Source: Nautilus pompilius (Eukaryota; Mollusca; Cephalopoda; Nautilida; Nautilidae). Taken from it: DNA of 64,000 nucleotides. The number at the start of each line of letters is the position of its first letter. Position 1 is the first letter of the stretch. Shown here one piece after another: positions 26,031-52,934 of the stretch. The notes beneath the pieces were generated by a model that saw only the letters and a program-made list of their open reading frames with translations, ran no database searches and was not told the DNA's origin. Where the stretch lies: positions 1,946,501 through 2,010,500 of the forward strand of contig JACATO010002451.1 of the NCBI GenBank assembly GCA_018389105.1. Direction: 5' to 3'. Position numbers and translations under genes: made by a program.

Positions 26031-26365
26031 AACAGTGAAAATTTTATTTATTAAAAACAATTTTTCTAATTTTTAACATTACAAGGTTTATTCTAAATTT
26101 CCATAAAAAGGTGAAACTAAACATTCTTTTAATAAATAAAAACTCAAGATATAAAGCCACTGTCCAACTGTAGCACATATCATTTCATTTTCACTTCACT
26201 GTTTTTCTGTTTATAAATAGCTATAAAATATTTCTCTATTTTAAACATGTCTACTACCGAGACGAGCTGAAGATTGCAAATAACGACAGAGTGGTTATGA
26301 ATTTTCAAAACAGTTATGTCTCTTACAGGTGAAAAGAAGAAAGTCTGTACACCGGACGGTGTATC
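24721..26365. other. 5' flank of the glutamate receptor gene
   Basis: AT-rich sequence upstream of the receptor start codon. It should contain the promoter and 5' untranslated exon(s), but no TATA/Inr pair could be chosen confidently. An (ATG)n run lies at 25996-26030. Confidence 0.4.
25996..26030. repeat. (ATG)n trinucleotide microsatellite
   Basis: Uninterrupted ATG/GAT triplets, about 340 bases upstream of the receptor start codon. Confidence 0.95.
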
Positions 26366-41929
<15,564 letters not shown>

Positions 41930-42262
41930 GGCAAGTCCCATAGAAGGATCTTCGGATCGCAAGTCGGTTAGGCACAAGCCCAGTGCACAACTCATTCCAA
42001 ATAGGAAAAAACAGAAAAAATGAACATAAAACTTTTTAAATCGTTTTTCGATTATGGATCGATGTCTTTATTTTAACTGTTATTTAATTTAGATTTCACT
42101 CCAAGAAAATGTTTTTTTCTTCCAACTATTTAGCGACGTGGAAATTATATCTATGGTAATATTTGGATTGGCAACGCACACGTGTCGATTTGGGGGCCAG
42201 TTCTTTATTCACAGCAGTTTTATATGATTTTATGTGCATTCTCAGCCACATGTTAATTTTAT

Positions 42263-42268
42263 AATAAA
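42263..42268 (+). terminator. Candidate polyadenylation signal of receptor gene
   Basis: AATAAA 334 bases after the stop codon, the first canonical hexamer downstream. Choice among later hexamers cannot be made without transcripts. Confidence 0.45.
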
Positions 42269-45200
42269 TTAGTAACAAAATTCTAGCTGTATTGGAATTT
42301 GACGTCATGTATTTAATTGGACAAGAAATGCTGAAGAGGTCAAGAAACTGGGGACACGACTGGGCCGATCGGCTGTGGCGATCCTTTGTATTCCTGAACA
42401 TGGATTATGGAGCCCATTGTTGATGACGAGAGAAAGGATAGTCGGTTTCAAATCTTATCCAATTAGGAAACTCGTTCTTCCGGCAGCTATGATCCCACTC
42501 CACACTATTACGATTCCCCCCACCATAGCGTTCGTCCTGCACAACATTAGCTCTTCACAATGTCCTCATACGTTATCCACGATTACTCTGAGTCAGCTGG
42601 ACCCTTGTCCTAACCAATAGAATATTGTGACAACTACTCTGATGGAGAATATCGTGTGGACATCTGGCATGTAATTTTTCAGGGTGGAAAAGGTTTCTGA
42701 TGAATAGTCTAAATATACAGAGTTCCTCTGACCGACAGAAAGTGACTGGCAGCTGGTGGGGATGGAATAATTCCGCTGACCATCTGTACAGTGGGGACAG
42801 GGGTGGGGGCTACCTCTGCGAGGCCTCTTGTTGACGTGACCAGTCTGTGCGTACAGTTGGCTAATGACTGAATAACTGCAACTTTTCGATTGGGAACAAC
42901 GTCGACCTGCCTGCAGCCATTTTGGTAAACGACTTACTGCATAGTACGCTACGCTACAAGCGATTTGTTAGGCCAGAAGTGGAGGGCACAGAGTTGTAAA
43001 GGCCTATTTTTTTTCGCTTTTTTACTATCTGGTCTTAGGACATCTGACTGTATTTCGTCTGCTCGTTTGCTAACTCGTAATAATTTTACTACACCGTTGA
43101 GTGATATTGCACCGATTATCATTTTGAAAAAGTGACAACGTCAGAATCACAGCGGAAGTGGAAGCACGTGGCTGGTATTTTACCGCGAAGCCATCTTGAA
43201 AAATAACCCTGGTGCATTATGGGAATTCCACCATATACTAATCCTGTGATAAAGAAACAAATTCCTAGATGATACAGAAATCGTGGAGCGTACTTCATAA
43301 TTTTACACACTTAAAATCTAGCAGCAGCTTTAATTTATTGTTAACATTATTCAGATAATTTTCTATTCAAATCAAAATTTTTTCTGTATATTATTTGGTT
43401 GCTACTACTTTATCTGTAACAAGACAAATAGCTTAAAATGAAATATAATAAAATTAATTTCATATAATGTAATTATTAAATTATAGGTCTATTATATGAC
43501 TATTAATTGATTGGTAAAAGACTATTATACTGTAGTTTTAAAAAGTACAGTCTGATTATTTATTAGTTCAGTTCTTTTGTTTAAAACAGAAAAGCTATCT
43601 TCATCATTTCAGAACGTAAACACACTTTAGCTGATAGTTACAGATACTAATGGCAGAATGAAATTTCAACTTCACGAAACAGTCGAAGGGAGTGAACTGA
43701 ATATAAAACAAAATTAAGTATTAAACAATTTACTTATAAAATGAAAGAAGCAAAATAAATAATAATTACAGAGCGTATTATTTTATTACATGACACAAGT
43801 TTTCCATGACATATCGCCCTTTAGTTAAATATTTTTCGTTTATTTTTTAAAAAATGCTGTATAATTTTTAAAATAATAATTTTTTTCTTAATAAAAGATT
43901 TTTTAAAAAATTGCAGCAGTCTCCGTGTTAATCATTCCTTCCTCGTGTCTTCGGAAAGACATCAAGAGAATCCTTCCAGCCTTGTTTTGCTAATCGAGCT
44001 GAGGAAGTCCGACTGTACCAAGGACAAGATGCTGTTACCTGGATTTCGTAACAACCGCGTCATACGGCGATCAAAGGTCGAGATATGTGGCGGGCTTCCG
44101 TTGCGTGAAGCAGATGTTCTGAAAAAAGAGTAAAAGTTAGTTCTCTGGTAGAGATGGAAAGATTGAACTGGTGCTACAGGCAGAAGATATCTGAACCTTG
44201 CAGTAAAACAGAAAATAATGCGGTGAGAAATAATTCTCGTAAAAATATTAAAAATAAAAAGCTTTAGTTGTCTCCCTTGAAACATTTATGGACCGGATCT
44301 TTAGGCAAAGCCTATAACTTTGAGTACGTGTTTCGCGAGCAAAGCGATTCCTTTTGGAACTTAGATATTTTTGATATTATTAGGAGTATGGCTCTAAGAC
44401 GGAAAAGATGAACGACACATTGAATCTTCCCCACACAGAATTCTAGAGATTTGTTCTAAACGAATAAATATCAAAATTACTACCCGACAAATCAGAACCA
44501 AATGGAGGTACAACAATAACAGTAACATTCTGGGAATGGTTTTAAAAGCTGGCTCCAGCAGACTCTTTTAATGTTTAAAATAAACATTCATTTGGCTAAA
44601 GAGAATCATCAAACAGCAGCGAGAAGGCTGGTTATGCCCTTTGCGAGTATTAACTGTTCACGCAACCACTGTCAGCGTAAATATCGGCCACGGGCAAGTT
44701 CTTGCTGTCTGCGCGCGCCATCGGGGACCGAACTCTTCGCTCAGTAGTGTGTGGCCCACAGGAAGCTAAGTCCAGTGGTCCGGTCCGATCCGGTGGATGT
44801 TCATTTGAAATGTTCAAATTGTATTCCACCACACTTGTTTAAAATGAGTTTTCTACGAAGGTAAAATTTATCTAATCTGCTCATACTTGTGAAAATGTAA
44901 ATGTTCACACTTACAGTGGTCGCTAACCGCCCTAGCAAATAAAATGACAGCATTGTCACGTGCAGAATACATCTGATGATAATGGCTGCAGAAACACTAG
45001 TCTACAATAGTCTCAATACACAACTACTACAATGGGTAAAATCGGTGAGAAAATATATCATTAAAAAATGTGATAGCTGAGTAACCGATTGACATTGCTC
45101 AAACACACACAATATATATATTCTAAACTCTGTAAATAACTGAACCCTCGAGGAATCGGGATGCCGTTATATCGAGAGTCCATGTAAAGTACAAGGGAGA

Positions 45201-45700
45201 TGTAAATAGGTAGGATATAAAACGGACGTGTATGTGCTGCCAGTTTAATCAAAATATCCAGACAACGCATTTACATCAAGTTGCACACGGAACATACGCG
45301 TGAATAAAACATAACTAAACACTACACAACTATGTTTACTTCTCTTCTATTACCTGCTCCTCCTATGGTGTTGTTGTTTCAATTGCCAAATCAGGAGAAC
45401 GATCGATGAAACAACATTGTACTCACGCATCGAAATATTCCTCCTGCTTACACTTTGTTCTAATTTCTTGAGTATTTAAATTTTATCCGCAATGTTAAGT
45501 GTAGTCCTTCTTCGTTTTTCTCCAGTACTTGCTTTGTCAAATTTAGGAGAGTGCAAAAGTTATCGTATGATAAAGGACGAAAGAAATGAGGTATGCGCAC
45601 TTTCAAGATAGCGACTGTGAACAAAATTAAGTTGGTTGTCCTGTCTGCCACCAGAACTGTGACATATGCCGTTAGATAGAGTGCCGCTATATCCAGAGTT
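42269..45700. other. Intergenic DNA, nothing firmly recognised
   Basis: AT-rich, with an open frame at 43945-44133 and another (minus) at 44650-44832 that match nothing I know. The segment near 45160-45180 (minus: ACTCTCGATATAACGGC) and that near 45670-45700 (minus: AAACTCTGGATATAGCGGC) resemble pogo-type ends, but both point the same way, so no element could be closed. Confidence 0.45.
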
Positions 45701-45716
45701 TACACACACACACACA

Positions 45717-45779
<63 letters not shown>
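45701..45779. repeat. (AC)n(TC)n(TA)n compound microsatellite
   Basis: Three successive dinucleotide runs. The final TA is the target site of the following Tc1 element. Confidence 0.95.
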
Positions 45780-47145
45780 CAGGTGCATCTAAAAAAATTA
45801 GAATATTGTGGAAGAGTTCAATATTTTTTGTCAGTTATTTCAGAAAGTTAAAATTTGTATATATTGTAGACTCATTACATGTAAAATAAAATGTTTCAAG
45901 CATTTTTTACTTTTAATTTTGATAATTACGGCCTACAGCTAAAAAAATAGGAAAAACGTATCTCAAAATATTAGAATATTCCATTTCGATTTTGAGTAAA
46001 TCACTATTTATGCAGTATAAATATCCTGAATCTCTCAGTCTGGTTCAGTACATACAACCATAATCATGGGGGACTGCGACACTCAATGACACCCTCCACA
46101 AGGAGGTTCAAGCAAAGCCGATTCAAGAACTTGGAGGAGCTTCACAAGGAGTGGACTGAGGCTGGAGTCAGTGCATCAAGAGCCACCATATACAGACGTA
46201 TCCAGGAAATGGGCTACAAGTGTCGCATTCCTAGTGTCAAGCCACTCCTGAACCAGAGACAACGTCAGAAGCGTCTTACCTGGACTAAGGAGAAAAGAAC
46301 TGGACCATTGCTCAGTGGTCCAAAGTCCTCTTTTCAGATGAAAGTAAATTTTGCATTTCATTTGAAAATCAATGACCCATGGTCTGGAGGAAGAGCGGAG
46401 AGGCACGGAATCCAAGTTGCTTGAAGTCCAGTGCGAAATTTCCATAGTCAGTGATGATTTGGGGTGCCATGTCATTTGCTAGTGTTGGTCCACTGTGTTT
46501 TATCAAGTCCAAAGTCAACGCAACCGTCTACCAGGAGATTTTAGAGCACTTCATGCTTCCGTCTGCTGACAAGCTTTATGGAGATGCTGATTTCCTTTTC
46601 CAGCAGGACTTGGCACCTGCCCACAGTGCCAAAACTACTAGTAATTGGTTTGCTGAACATGGTATTACTGTGCTTGATTGGCCAGCCAATTCGCCTGACC
46701 TGAACTCGAAAGAGGGAGATGAGAGACACCAGACCAAACAATACAGACAAACTGAAGGCTGCTATCAAAGCAACCTGGGCTTCGATAACACCCCAGCAGT
46801 GCCACAGGCTGATCGCCTCCATGCCACGCCGCATTGCTTCAGTGATTAGTGCAAAAGGAGCCCCGACCAAGTATTGAGTGCATAAATGAAATACTTTTCA
46901 GATGTTCAACATTTCTATATTATAAATCCTGTTCTTTTTATTGATCTTATGAAATATTCAAATATTTTGAGATAGTGGATTTTTGATTTTCATGAGCTGT
47001 ACGCTGTAATCATCAAAATTAAAACAAAAAAGGCTTGAACTATTTCACTTTATGTGTAATGAATCTAGACTATATGAAAGTTTCACTGTTTGAATTAAAT
47101 TACGGAAAAAATTGAACTCTTCCACGATATTCTAATTTTTTTTTT
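45780..47145 (+). mobile_element. Tc1 element with long inverted repeats, right tip altered
   Basis: The left end CAGGTGCATCTAAAAAAATT is followed by ATTAGAATATTGTGGAAGAG. The right end, read on the minus strand, has TTAGAATATCGTGGAAGAG and matches the left for about 200 bases, with substitutions. The terminal CAGGTGCATCT of the right repeat is replaced by a T/A run, so the exact right boundary is uncertain. TA precedes the left end (45778-45779). The body carries a broken transposase on the + strand. Confidence 0.9.
46066..46877 (+). pseudogene. Tc1 transposase pseudogene missing the third catalytic residue
   Basis: The N-terminal helix-turn-helix is missing or reduced. The frame from 46086 gives TEAGVSASRATIYRRIQEMG (second DNA-binding subdomain). 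Near 46335 a shifted frame gives VLFSDESKF, with the first catalytic aspartate. From 46451 a clean frame gives MIWGAMSF, then DADFLFQQDLAPAH (second aspartate) and ITVLDWPANSPDLN. At about 46710 a deletion joins SPDLN to a shifted frame reading KREMRDTRPNNTDKLKA, removing the PIENLW segment and its glutamate. The C-terminus then runs to a stop at 46875-46877, ending GAPTKY. This Tc1 lineage is known from very distant animals, consistent with horizontal spread, but that is family knowledge and not shown here. Confidence 0.88.
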
Positions 47146-47155
47146 AAAAAATACA

Positions 47156-47989
47156 AGAAAAGACAATTTCGCCAGTGATGCAGTTCTCTAAGACGTTGAT
47201 TTAATATTGTGTACTTACCTTAACTTCCGGCATTGTTTGAAGCTACCTAATCAAAATGTGATTTTGATTAGACAAAAAGAATATTTTTAAGAAGTTCGTA
47301 TTTAAATGTGTTTGAATTTTTATAGTTTCGTATAGTAGTCAAAAGAAGGCAGAAAGACACCAGCGAAGAGAAACAGCCGTCAGTAAGTTTCTTCTGCTAC
47401 CACCATTAACAACCTTTTCCGGATAAACTGATCTCTCTAACATGAATCCCTGTTGCGAGACTTTAGCCAATTTAGAATTATGATTTTTTTTGTCAATATG
47501 TTGAAAATTCTTAATTCGAAAACTTCTTTCTGATCTTCCCTCAGACACCTAAACTGGATAAATTCCCTACTCTTATGTTTACATTCTGTTTGGAGTTAAT
47601 TAAACATAGTATGCTCCTTGAAGTCATGGATTATAATTTTTTACAAAACTTTCAAACTTCTAAAGTTAATACGATTCCAGATAAATTAATAATATTCTGA
47701 GCTATTCAGACATGGTAACTTTGTCACACCGAAAACTACCTCCACATGACATTTACTGTCTGTCTTGTAAAAACCACGTACAGATTCTCTTTATGACCAT
47801 CATTAAAGACGACTTTTCATCTTATTTTTTTACTTTATTATTATTGTTATTTATATAATTTATGAACAATGCATTCTTTAAGTGTTACAAACTCTTTTAA
47901 ACTGCGATCTTTCTAATCCATTTACATCAAGTACATAAATTAAATGGCAATCTATTAATATTAATTTGTTTGTAAATGTAATCAGCGTT
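47156..47989. other. AT-rich intergenic DNA, nothing recognised
   Basis: No motif or repeat was found. It separates the Tc1 element from the retrotransposon remnant. Confidence 0.55.
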
Positions 47990-49155
47990 CGTGCTACTTC
48001 CTCCTCAAGGACTCCTCGATGCTCTCCAAATCTCACCACGATGCTCGCCCCGATGTCGTTCAATCCCTGCCTCATCACGCGGTAACCGGCTCGCTCACTC
48101 GCTGTCGTACCGGAAACGGAAAAAATGGCCCCTTCTTACGCGCGCGCATTCTTCCCGGAATCCCTTTTCCGTCCCCCGTTGCACTATATGCAAATTATGT
48201 CTACTCCTAGTGACCAGTAGGCGGCGCCCTGTGGAGACCACACTCCCCCTGATCTCTTGATCACAGCTACAGCGTAGGGATGGCCTTCTCTCCCTGGTGC
48301 TTCAGGGAGCTTTGCGGAACGCAGACAGAACCAGCATTATGGTGTCTTCACTTGCAGAGGACGTGTCATCAATGTCTTCTAATATTCTTACCGAGTTGTG
48401 AGATGGTCTAATATCCATAATGTGACGCGGGATTCCATTGACTTTAAAGGACTGTGGGCTCACAATTCCACTGACAGTCCACAACCCCAGCACGGATTGC
48501 AGCAGTGTGGGGTCGTCTTCACCCACACAGTGTACTTATGGGCCTTTCCACTAACAGTCAACACATCCACATCCTTCCTTCTCCATGACCGGCATTACTT
48601 ACAATGGAGCGGGAGTATCCAGAATCCACCAGCGCCGTGACCGCGTTCCATCGACCTGGACCTTAATCATAGGTAGAGTTGCATTTACATCTGGGGAGGA
48701 GAATAGTGTTGATGTCCCCCCATTCCATTTCTCGTACTATCTGAAGGCACGTGACCCAACTCACGCACCGAAAACACCGGATTCTTCTTCTGGTACCTCG
48801 TCCACGATCGTTGCTCGTTGCCACTTGTCGGAGCAAGCAGTCTCTTGCCATGACACCTTAGCACGTGAGCTTAGGCTCTCGACCCTCTGGGATTGTCGGC
48901 TTGGTCTTGTCTGCTGGTCGAGTCGCTGTGGCAACCAATCCCACAACTCCCACCTCATCCTTTAGTACCGCACTGGCTCGGGCCAGCAGCTAGTCAACGT
49001 TCATCGTTTCCATACGTGAAGACGCGCGCACGTTCAGACACACCACAAAACAGCAGCGACAGTCTGCGCAGTTTCGCCAAGAACATGTCCACCGATCTGG
49101 GTGCAGCTGCCTCGCTACGAACTGTTCGTAGGCTACGAAGAAGTCGACCGCAAAC
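47990..49155 (-). pseudogene. Ty3/gypsy retrotransposon remnant (gag and protease region)
   Basis: Read on the minus strand from 49155, the order is that of gypsy gag-pol. A capsid-like part shows EQFVARQLHPDR, SVDMFLAKLRRL (shifted frame) and ASSRMETMNVD. A CCHC zinc knuckle follows (CFRC near 48775, continuing after a +1 shift as ELGHV). Then comes an aspartic-protease-like LVDSGYSRSIVS block near 48620-48585. Stops and frame changes are frequent. Reverse transcriptase, RNase H and integrase are absent. The GC-rich segment at about 48000-48260 may include part of an LTR, although no second copy is in the window. The left part of gag stops exactly where the satellite begins. Confidence 0.75.
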
Positions 49156-52100
49156 TGAACTGATGCTCTTTTATAACTTGTGAACTGTTGCACGTTTAAA
49201 TGATTCTCTTTCATTACTTCTGTAATGATGTACGTTTATATTTTCTGATCTGATGCAGGTTTAAATGTTTTGAATTAATGCTCCTTTTTACCTTGAGAAC
49301 TGATGCTCGGTTTTCATTTCCGAACTGATGCTCGTTTATAACTTCTGAACTGACGATGGTTTACATTGTCAGTACTAATACTCGTTTATAACTTCTGAAC
49401 TGACGATGGTTTACATTGTCAGTACTAATACTCGTTTATAACTTCTGAGCTGCTGGTCGTTTCCAACTTCTGAAATTGCACATTTTTATCTTCTGAACTG
49501 TCGCTAATTTGTAAGTACTTAAGAGATGCTAGTTTATATATTCTGAACAAATGATGGTTAATAAGTTTTGAACTGAAGCTAGATTATAAATTCTAAACTG
49601 ATGATAGATTAAATGTTCGGTTAATTTACACATTCCGAAAGGATCCTAGTTAATAACTTCTGAACTGACGATTGTTTATTAGTTTTTAATTGGTTCTAAT
49701 TTATAAGTTCTTATCTCATTCTATATATACATTCTGAAACGATGCGTGTTTATTTCTTCCTAGTTGATTCTAGTTTTTGTTCTGAACTAATGATGGTTTA
49801 TAAGTTTTCAACTGATTTCAGTTTATAAGTTATGAAATACTATTAGTTTAAAGATTTTGGACTGCTGATACTTTAAACGTTCTGAACTGAATCTAATTTA
49901 AAAGTTCTTAACTAATGTTAATTTATAAGTTCTGATCTGATGCTACTATATACCTTCTGGTACGATGCTAGTTAAAATCTTCTGAACTGACGCTAGATTA
50001 TAACTTCTTAAATGCTGTAGTTAATAACTTCTGAATTGTCGCTAGATTATATGTTCTTTAACAATGCTAGTTTATATGTTCTGAACAAATGATGGCTAAT
50101 AAGTTTTGAACTAATTCTAGTTTATAAGTTATGAACTGATGCTAGTATATAAATTCTTATATGATGCCATTTTATATGGTCTGAATCGATGCTGGTTAAT
50201 GACTTCAGAACTGACACTACTTTATAAGTTCTTAAATGATCATAGTTTGTGTGTTGTGAACCTATGATGGTTTATAAGTTTTGAACTGATGCTAGTTTAT
50301 GAGTTATGAACTGATGCTAGAATGAACATTCTAAAATGATGATACATTAAAAGTTCTGAAATGATACTAATTTATAATTCTTAAAGGATCCTAATTAATA
50401 ACTACTAAACTGACGATAGATTATAAGTTCTGAAACGATTCTACTTAATAACTTCTGAACTGAAGCTAGTTTATTACTTTTCAAATGATGTAGTTAATAA
50501 CTTCTGAATTGTCGCTAGATTATATGTTCTTTAATGATGCTACTTTATATATTCTGAACTTATGCTACTATAAAAGTACTTAAACGATGATAGTTATCTT
50601 GTGAACTGACGCTAGTTAATAAGTACTTAAATGATACTAGTTTATACATTCTGAAATGATTCTAGTTAATAACTTCTGAATTGACGATAGTTTACAAGTA
50701 CTTATTCTCAACTGATGACTGTTTATAAGTTATGAACTGTTGATAGATTAAAATTTCTGATGTGATGCACCCTTATACGTTCTTTAACAATGCTAGTTAA
50801 AAACTTCTGAACTGACACTTGGTAATAAGTTCTTAAATGATTCCAGTTTATATGTTCTGAGCTAATGATGGTTAATAAGTTTTGAACTGATGCTAGTTTA
50901 AATATTCAGTTCTATTTCTCCTTTAAAACTAGTGTTCTGATGCTCGTTTACAACTTCTATACATATGCTTGTTTAAAACGTCTATTCTGATGTTAGTTTA
51001 CAACTTCTGTTCTATTTCACGTTAACACCTTTATTTCTGATGCCCCTTTATATCTATTGTTCTGATACTTTTTTAAATTATTGTTCTGATGCTTTTACAA
51101 ATTCAGTTCTAAAGCTCGTTTAAATGTTCAGTTCTAATGCTCGTTTAGAATATCTGTTCATATGCTTATTTGAAACTTCTTTTCTGATGCTCGTTTAAAA
51201 CTTCAGTTCTATTACTTGTTTAAATCCACTGTTCTTATGTTCGTTTACAACTCCTGTTCAGAAGCTCGTTTACATCATCTGGTTTGATATTCCTTTACAA
51301 CATCTGTTCTGATGCTCGTTTACATTTTCTGATCTAATTCACATTTAGTTCTTTATTTCTGAAGCCCCTTTACATCTATTGTTCTGATGCTCTTTTAAAA
51401 ATACTGTTCTGATGATTTTAAAAATTCATTTATAATGCTCGTTTACTACTTCATTTCTAATACTCGGTTAAACTATTACTTCTAATGCTCGTTTACAACT
51501 TCTGTAGATACGATCGTTTAAAACCTCTGTTCTGTTACTAGTGTAAAGCTTCTATACATACGCTTGTTGTCAGCTTCTTTTCTTATGCTCGTGTAAAACA
51601 TCTGTGCATAAGCCCGTTGAAAGCTTATTCAATTTTATATATTCGTTCCTGATGCTGCTTTTCATCTATTGTTCTGATACTCGTTTATATTTTCAGTTAA
51701 AAATCTAGTTTGACACCATCTGTTCTGATGCTCGGTCAAAACTTTTCTTATTCTTGATTAAAATCTGTTCTTATGCTTGTTTACTACTTCTGTAGATGTG
51801 ATCGTTTTAAACTTCGGTTCTGATGCTAGTTTACAACTTCCGTTCTAATTTATCTTTACGTACTTTTCTGACGCCGCTTTTCATCTACTGTTCTGTTGTG
51901 CATTTACAATATCTGTTAGAAATCTAGTTTACTTCTCTTATGATGACCGTTTATATGTTCAGTTCTAATGCTCGTTTCAATCTACCGTTCTGATGTTCGT
52001 TTATATCTTCTGTACATATGCTTGTTTAAAACTTCTGTGTTTATCCTCGTTAACAACCTCTGTTATGAATCTCGTTTACATTATCTGTTTTGATGCTCCT

Positions 52101-52934
52101 TACAATATACGTTCTGCTGCTTGTTTAAAATTCCTTTCTGTTGCTCGTTTACATGATCAGATCTAACGCTTGTTTCAAACTTCTGTTTTGATGCTCCTTT
52201 AAATATCTGTTCTGCTGATTGTATACAAATTCTGTGCTGATGCTCGTTTCCAACGTCAGTTCTAATGCTCGAAACGACTTCCCTTCCAATGCTTGATAAA
52301 GCCTCTATTGTTTTGCTCGTTTTCAACTTCTGTAGATATCATCGTTTAAAATTTCTATTCTGATGCTCGTGTAAAACTTCTGTTATGATACTCGTTTTTA
52401 AGTTCTGTTTTGATGCTCTTTTGAAACTACTGTTCAAATGATATTAAAAATTCAGTTCTATTGCTCATTTACAACTTATGCCCTGATGCTCGTATAAAAC
52501 GTCAGGTCTATTGAACGGTTACAACTTCTCTTCCAATGGTTAATTAAATCCTCTGTTCTTATTCTCGTTTACAATTTATGTAGAAATGATCGTTTAAATA
52601 TCTATAGAACTGAAGCTCGTTCATACCTTATATAATTTCAAGACTGATATACATTTATATCATTTCCTTTGATGAAAGTTTATAACCTCTGGCAGGTTAT
52701 AACTTCTGAACTATTTCACTTTTATATCTTCTGTTTTGAGACCCATTTATAACATCTTGAAAGGATGCACTTTCATATCTTCTGAAGTGATATTTGTTTA
52801 TAATTTCTGTACTGTTGCTGATTATTATTTATGGAAGTATTGCACAATTATTCAATGAACTGTTCCTCGTTTATAACTTCAGAACTAATGCTGGTTTACA
52901 TGTTTTGAACTGATGCTCGTTTATAGGTTCTGAT
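49156..52934. repeat. Degenerate satellite: 25-26-bp monomers, unordered part
   Basis: The monomer is close to CTGATGCTCGTTTATAACTT plus CTGAA (25-26 bp) repeated head to tail with many substitutions and indels. Two variant blocks can be told apart by eye. About 49.3-50.9 kb is rich in GAACTGATGCTAGTTTATAAG-like units. About 50.9-52.6 kb is rich in TTCTGATGCTCGTTTAAAAC-like units. One recent 50-bp duplication sits at about 49329-49430. No open frame of note. Confidence 0.95.

Noticed and set aside
52081-52326. 81-codon minus-strand open frame within the satellite
   Set aside because: It is a chance open stretch in degenerate monomers; it has repetitive composition and no family match.
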